From Campylobacterales bacterium (GTDB lineage Bacteria > Campylobacterota > Campylobacteria > Campylobacterales > JALSKU01), in NCBI GenBank assembly GCA_027038235.1, contig JALVXV010000268.1:1-7668 (forward strand): a stretch of 7,668 nucleotides of DNA. Reading direction: 5' to 3'. This document shows positions 5,047-7,668 of this stretch, piece by piece (positions within the stretch are counted from its first letter, which is position 1; every line of letters starts with the position of its first letter). The position numbers and the translations under genes were made by a program. Under the pieces are notes generated by a model that saw nothing but the letters and a program-made list of their open reading frames with translations, was not told the DNA's origin and did no database searches.

Positions 5047-7497
5047 ATGCAGTACAATCCTAAAGAGATTGAAAATAAGTGGCAAAAGCATTGGAGTGAA
5101 AAAAACTCCTTTGAGCCTGAAGATGACAAAACAAAAGAGAAAAAATATATCTTAAGTATGTTTCCATATCCTAGTGGTAGGATTCATATGGGGCATGTTA
5201 GAAACTATACCATAGGTGATGCAATAGCAAGACATGCAAGAAAAGAGGGTTTTAATGTACTTCATCCAATAGGTTGGGATAGTTTTGGAATGCCAGCGGA
5301 AAATGCAGCTATCAAACATAAACTTCATCCAAAAAAGTGGACTTATGAAAATATAGAGTATATGAGAAATGAGTTAAACTCTTTAGGGCTCTCTTTTAGC
5401 AAAAAAAGAGAGTTTGCTACAAGCGATGAGATATATACCAAGTTTGAACAAGAGTACATCATAAAGATGTATGAATCTGGCTTGATGTATAGAAAAGAGA
5501 ATAATGTAAATTGGTGTGAGAGTTGTCATACTGTTTTAGCTAATGAACAAGTTGAGGAGGGGTGTTGCTGGAGATGTGGTAATGAGGTGATCCAAAAGCA
5601 GATGCCCGGATATTATATAGCTATTACAAAATATGCACAAGAGCTCTTAGATGATCTTAAAACTCTTGAGGGCAAATGGCCAAATCAAGTTCTTAAGATG
5701 CAAGAGAATTGGATAGGTAGAAGTGAAGGGTTGAGTTTTAGATTTGAATTGAGTGAGAACTCAAAAAGAAAACTAAACAACTCTTTTGAGGGGTATGAAG
5801 TATTTACTACAAGAGCTGATACTATATATGGTATAAGCTACTCCGCTTTAGCTCCTGAACATCCAATAGTAAACTATCTTGTAGAGCATAAACTTCTTGA
5901 TGAAAAAAAGATAGATACTATAAAAAAGATGCAAAATCTAAGTGAAAAAGAGCGATCAATGCAAGAGAAAAAGGGTGTATCGCTAGGCATAGATGTAATT
6001 CACCCTTTAACTGGTGAAAAGATACCTGTTTGGGTGGCAAATTTTGTACTTATTAGCTATGGTGGTGGAGCTGTTATGGCAGTTCCAGCTCATGATGAGA
6101 GGGATTATGAGTTTGCTTTGAAGTATGATCTTCCTATCAAGCAGGTAATAAGTCCCAAAAAAGATATAAAGATAGATGGTGCTTTTGTTGATGATGGAAT
6201 ACTTATAAATAGTGGAGAATTTAGTTCGCTTGATAGTAAAGTAGCAAGAGTTAAAATCATAGAGTATTTTGAAAAAAACTCTCTTGGAAAGAGAGAGATA
6301 AACTATAAAATAAGAGATTGGGGAGTAAGCAGACAGAGATATTGGGGAGCTCCTATACCATTTGTGCATTGTCAAAAGTGTGGCTTAGTTCCAGAGAAAA
6401 AGAGGAATTTACCCATAACTCTTCCTGAGGATATAACTATCACAGGAGAGGGTAATCCTTTGGAGACTCACCCTACTTGGAAATATTGTAAATGTCCAAA
6501 ATGTGGAGAAAATGCCATAAGAGAGAGTGATACACTTGATACCTTTGTCCAATCAAGTTGGTACTTCTTAAGGTATGCAACCAACCCTTCAAAGTGGCTT
6601 AAAACAGGAATTGATAAAGATGATGTTGCCTATTGGATGAGTGTAGATCAATATATCGGTGGGATTGAACATGCTATACTCCATCTTTTATATGCTAGAT
6701 TTTTTACAAAAGTTTTAAGAGATTTGGGATATATTGAGATAGATGAACCTTTTTTGAGACTTTTAACCCAAGGAATGGTGCTAAAAGATGGTGCTAAAAT
6801 GAGTAAATCAAAGGGCAATACCGTTGATCCTGATGAGATCATAAAAAAATATGGGGCAGATACTGCGAGGCTTTTTATACTTTTTGCTGCACCTCCTCAT
6901 AAAGAGCTTGAGTGGAATGATAGTGCAGTAGAGGGTGCTTTTAGATTTATAAAGAGAGTATATGATAGAAGTGAAAAAGTTAAACCAATGCACAGATTGC
7001 CTCAAATAGAGCACAATCTATTGAACAAAGAGGAAAAATTTGCTAGAAAAAAGGTCTATGAAGCTCTAAAAAAATCATACCAGACATATCAAAAAGAGTA
7101 TAGTTTTAACACCCTAATAGCATCTTGCATGGAGGCTATGAATGCCTTAAATGCCCAAAGCAATGAGCTTATTTGGAGTGAGGGGTATTTTATCTTGTTA
7201 AATATTTTAGAGCCAATTATTCCTCATGTTTGCTGGGAGCTTAGTGATAAATATTTTGAGTTGAAAAATTTTACTAAGATAGATATTAAAGAGGAAGTAT
7301 TTCAAGAAGATAGTATCACTTTAGTCGTAACAGTAAATGGTAAAAAAAGAGGTGATATAGAGGTTTTAAAAGATGCAACAAAAGAGGAAGTTTTAGAGTT
7401 AGCAAAAAAGAGTGTAAAAAAATGGATAGAGGCAAAAACTATTATAAAAGAGATTTATGTGCCTAATAAGCTTATAAATATCGTAGTTAAAGGGTGA
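5047..7497 (+). CDS. leuS: Leucine--tRNA ligase
   Basis: Class I aminoacyl-tRNA synthetase that charges tRNA-Leu with leucine in the cytoplasm; 816 residues. The HIGH-type motif is HMGH (47-50) and the KMSKS loop is at 584-588, so both ATP-binding signatures are intact. A likely zinc knuckle uses C157, C160, C174 and C177. The CP1 editing domain shows the threonine-rich motif TTRADT (254-259) and VPAHDERD with D350 and D353, so post-transfer editing should work. The motif has Ala where E. coli has Pro (TTRPDT). A second pair of CxxC motifs (C442, C445, C483, C486) precedes DTFVQSSWYF (498-507). Only four residues separate GMVL from KMSKS, so the leucine-specific insertion found there in E. 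coli is absent, which accounts for most of the length difference from 860. The C-terminal third is the helical anticodon-binding region plus a small C-terminal domain. The stop lies 2 nt before the lptE start. Confidence 0.98.
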   Translation: MQYNPKEIENKWQKHWSEKNSFEPEDDKTKEKKYILSMFPYPSGRIHMGHVRNYTIGDAIARHARKEGFNVLHPIGWDSFGMPAENAAIKHKLHPKKWTYENIEYMRNELNSLGLSFSKKREFATSDEIYTKFEQEYIIKMYESGLMYRKENNVNWCESCHTVLANEQVEEGCCWRCGNEVIQKQMPGYYIAITKYAQELLDDLKTLEGKWPNQVLKMQENWIGRSEGLSFRFELSENSKRKLNNSFEGYEVFTTRADTIYGISYSALAPEHPIVNYLVEHKLLDEKKIDTIKKMQNLSEKERSMQEKKGVSLGIDVIHPLTGEKIPVWVANFVLISYGGGAVMAVPAHDERDYEFALKYDLPIKQVISPKKDIKIDGAFVDDGILINSGEFSSLDSKVARVKIIEYFEKNSLGKREINYKIRDWGVSRQRYWGAPIPFVHCQKCGLVPEKKRNLPITLPEDITITGEGNPLETHPTWKYCKCPKCGENAIRESDTLDTFVQSSWYFLRYATNPSKWLKTGIDKDDVAYWMSVDQYIGGIEHAILHLLYARFFTKVLRDLGYIEIDEPFLRLLTQGMVLKDGAKMSKSKGNTVDPDEIIKKYGADTARLFILFAAPPHKELEWNDSAVEGAFRFIKRVYDRSEKVKPMHRLPQIEHNLLNKEEKFARKKVYEALKKSYQTYQKEYSFNTLIASCMEAMNALNAQSNELIWSEGYFILLNILEPIIPHVCWELSDKYFELKNFTKIDIKEEVFQEDSITLVVTVNGKKRGDIEVLKDATKEEVLELAKKSVKKWIEAKTIIKEIYVPNKLINIVVKG

Positions 7498-7499
7498 TA

Positions 7500-7668
7500 G
7501 TGTATAAGGTTTTGAAGAGATTGACAAGTATAGTGATGGTACTTTTTGTCATAATTGGTTGTGGATATAGACCCTCTTCATACTATACAAAAAAGATTTT
7601 AGGAGATAAGATATATGTAGAGGTGCATATAGATGTAAGAGATCCTGAAAACTCTGTGCTTATAAAAG
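7500..7668 (+). CDS. lptE: LPS-assembly lipoprotein LptE, N-terminal part, cut by the window edge
   Basis: The outer-membrane lipoprotein that plugs the LptD barrel and helps place lipopolysaccharide on the cell surface. Translation from the GTG at 7500 gives a basic N-terminus, a hydrophobic stretch (about 10-20) and a lipobox IIGC with the modifiable cysteine at residue 21, followed by GYRPSSYY. This GCGY-type start and position after leuS fit the Campylobacterota LptE family as I recall it. AAAGGG (7489-7494), inside the end of leuS, is 5 nt from the GTG and supports this start. Only 56 codons are visible. The mature protein would be diacylated and then processed by Lnt, encoded in this window. 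The family is divergent, so the LptE name rests mainly on lipobox, motif and gene order. Confidence 0.8.
   Translation, partial: MYKVLKRLTSIVMVLFVIIGCGYRPSSYYTKKILGDKIYVEVHIDVRDPENSVLIK

Noticed and set aside
6007..7014. Minus-strand open frames inside leuS (6007-6375, 6648-6842, 6808-7014)
   Set aside because: Antisense shadows of leuS; the plus-strand frame carries all LeuRS motifs.

Overview
The window looks like a chromosomal segment from a member of the Campylobacterota (Epsilonproteobacteria). The DNA is AT-rich, Arg codons are mostly AGA, and the gene order yajC-secD-secF-(small membrane protein)-leuS-lptE, with a divergent lnt, matches what I recall from Helicobacter, Campylobacter and Sulfurimonas relatives. 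I cannot place it to genus from sequence alone.

Layout. Positions 1-35 appear to hold the first codons of a leftward gene that runs out of the window. Positions 36-493 are a gene-poor, very AT-rich stretch. It holds a heptanucleotide repeat array, a perfect 15-bp inverted repeat, a likely leftward sigma70-type promoter, a near-identical inverted copy of the left-edge sequence, an imperfect direct repeat and a rightward terminator-like hairpin. Next comes lnt on the minus strand (494 to about 1810), whose 5' end probably overlaps the 5' end of the divergent yajC. On the plus strand follow yajC (1780-2052), secD (2045-3634) and secF (3634-4605), overlapping by 8 nt and 1 nt, which argues for one transcript with coupled translation. 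An 80-nt gap carries a second heptanucleotide array that can fold into a terminator-like hairpin directly before the ribosome binding site of a 112-residue membrane protein (4686-5024). leuS (5047-7497) follows, then the start of the LPS-assembly lipoprotein gene lptE (from a GTG at 7500, running off the right end).

How the genes work together. YajC, SecD and SecF are the accessory part of the Sec translocon that uses the proton gradient to complete protein export. Lnt adds the third acyl chain to exported lipoproteins, and the LptE precursor encoded at the right end has a lipobox cysteine, so it is a likely Lnt substrate. LeuRS charges tRNA-Leu and is housekeeping.

The genes are conserved core genes and I see no new defence or mobile system among them. 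The least explained material is non-coding. The two heptanucleotide arrays share a roughly 22-nt block that ends in the Shine-Dalgarno sequence of an otherwise unrelated gene. A 30-nt inverted repeat lies exactly at the left edge of the window and at 321-350.
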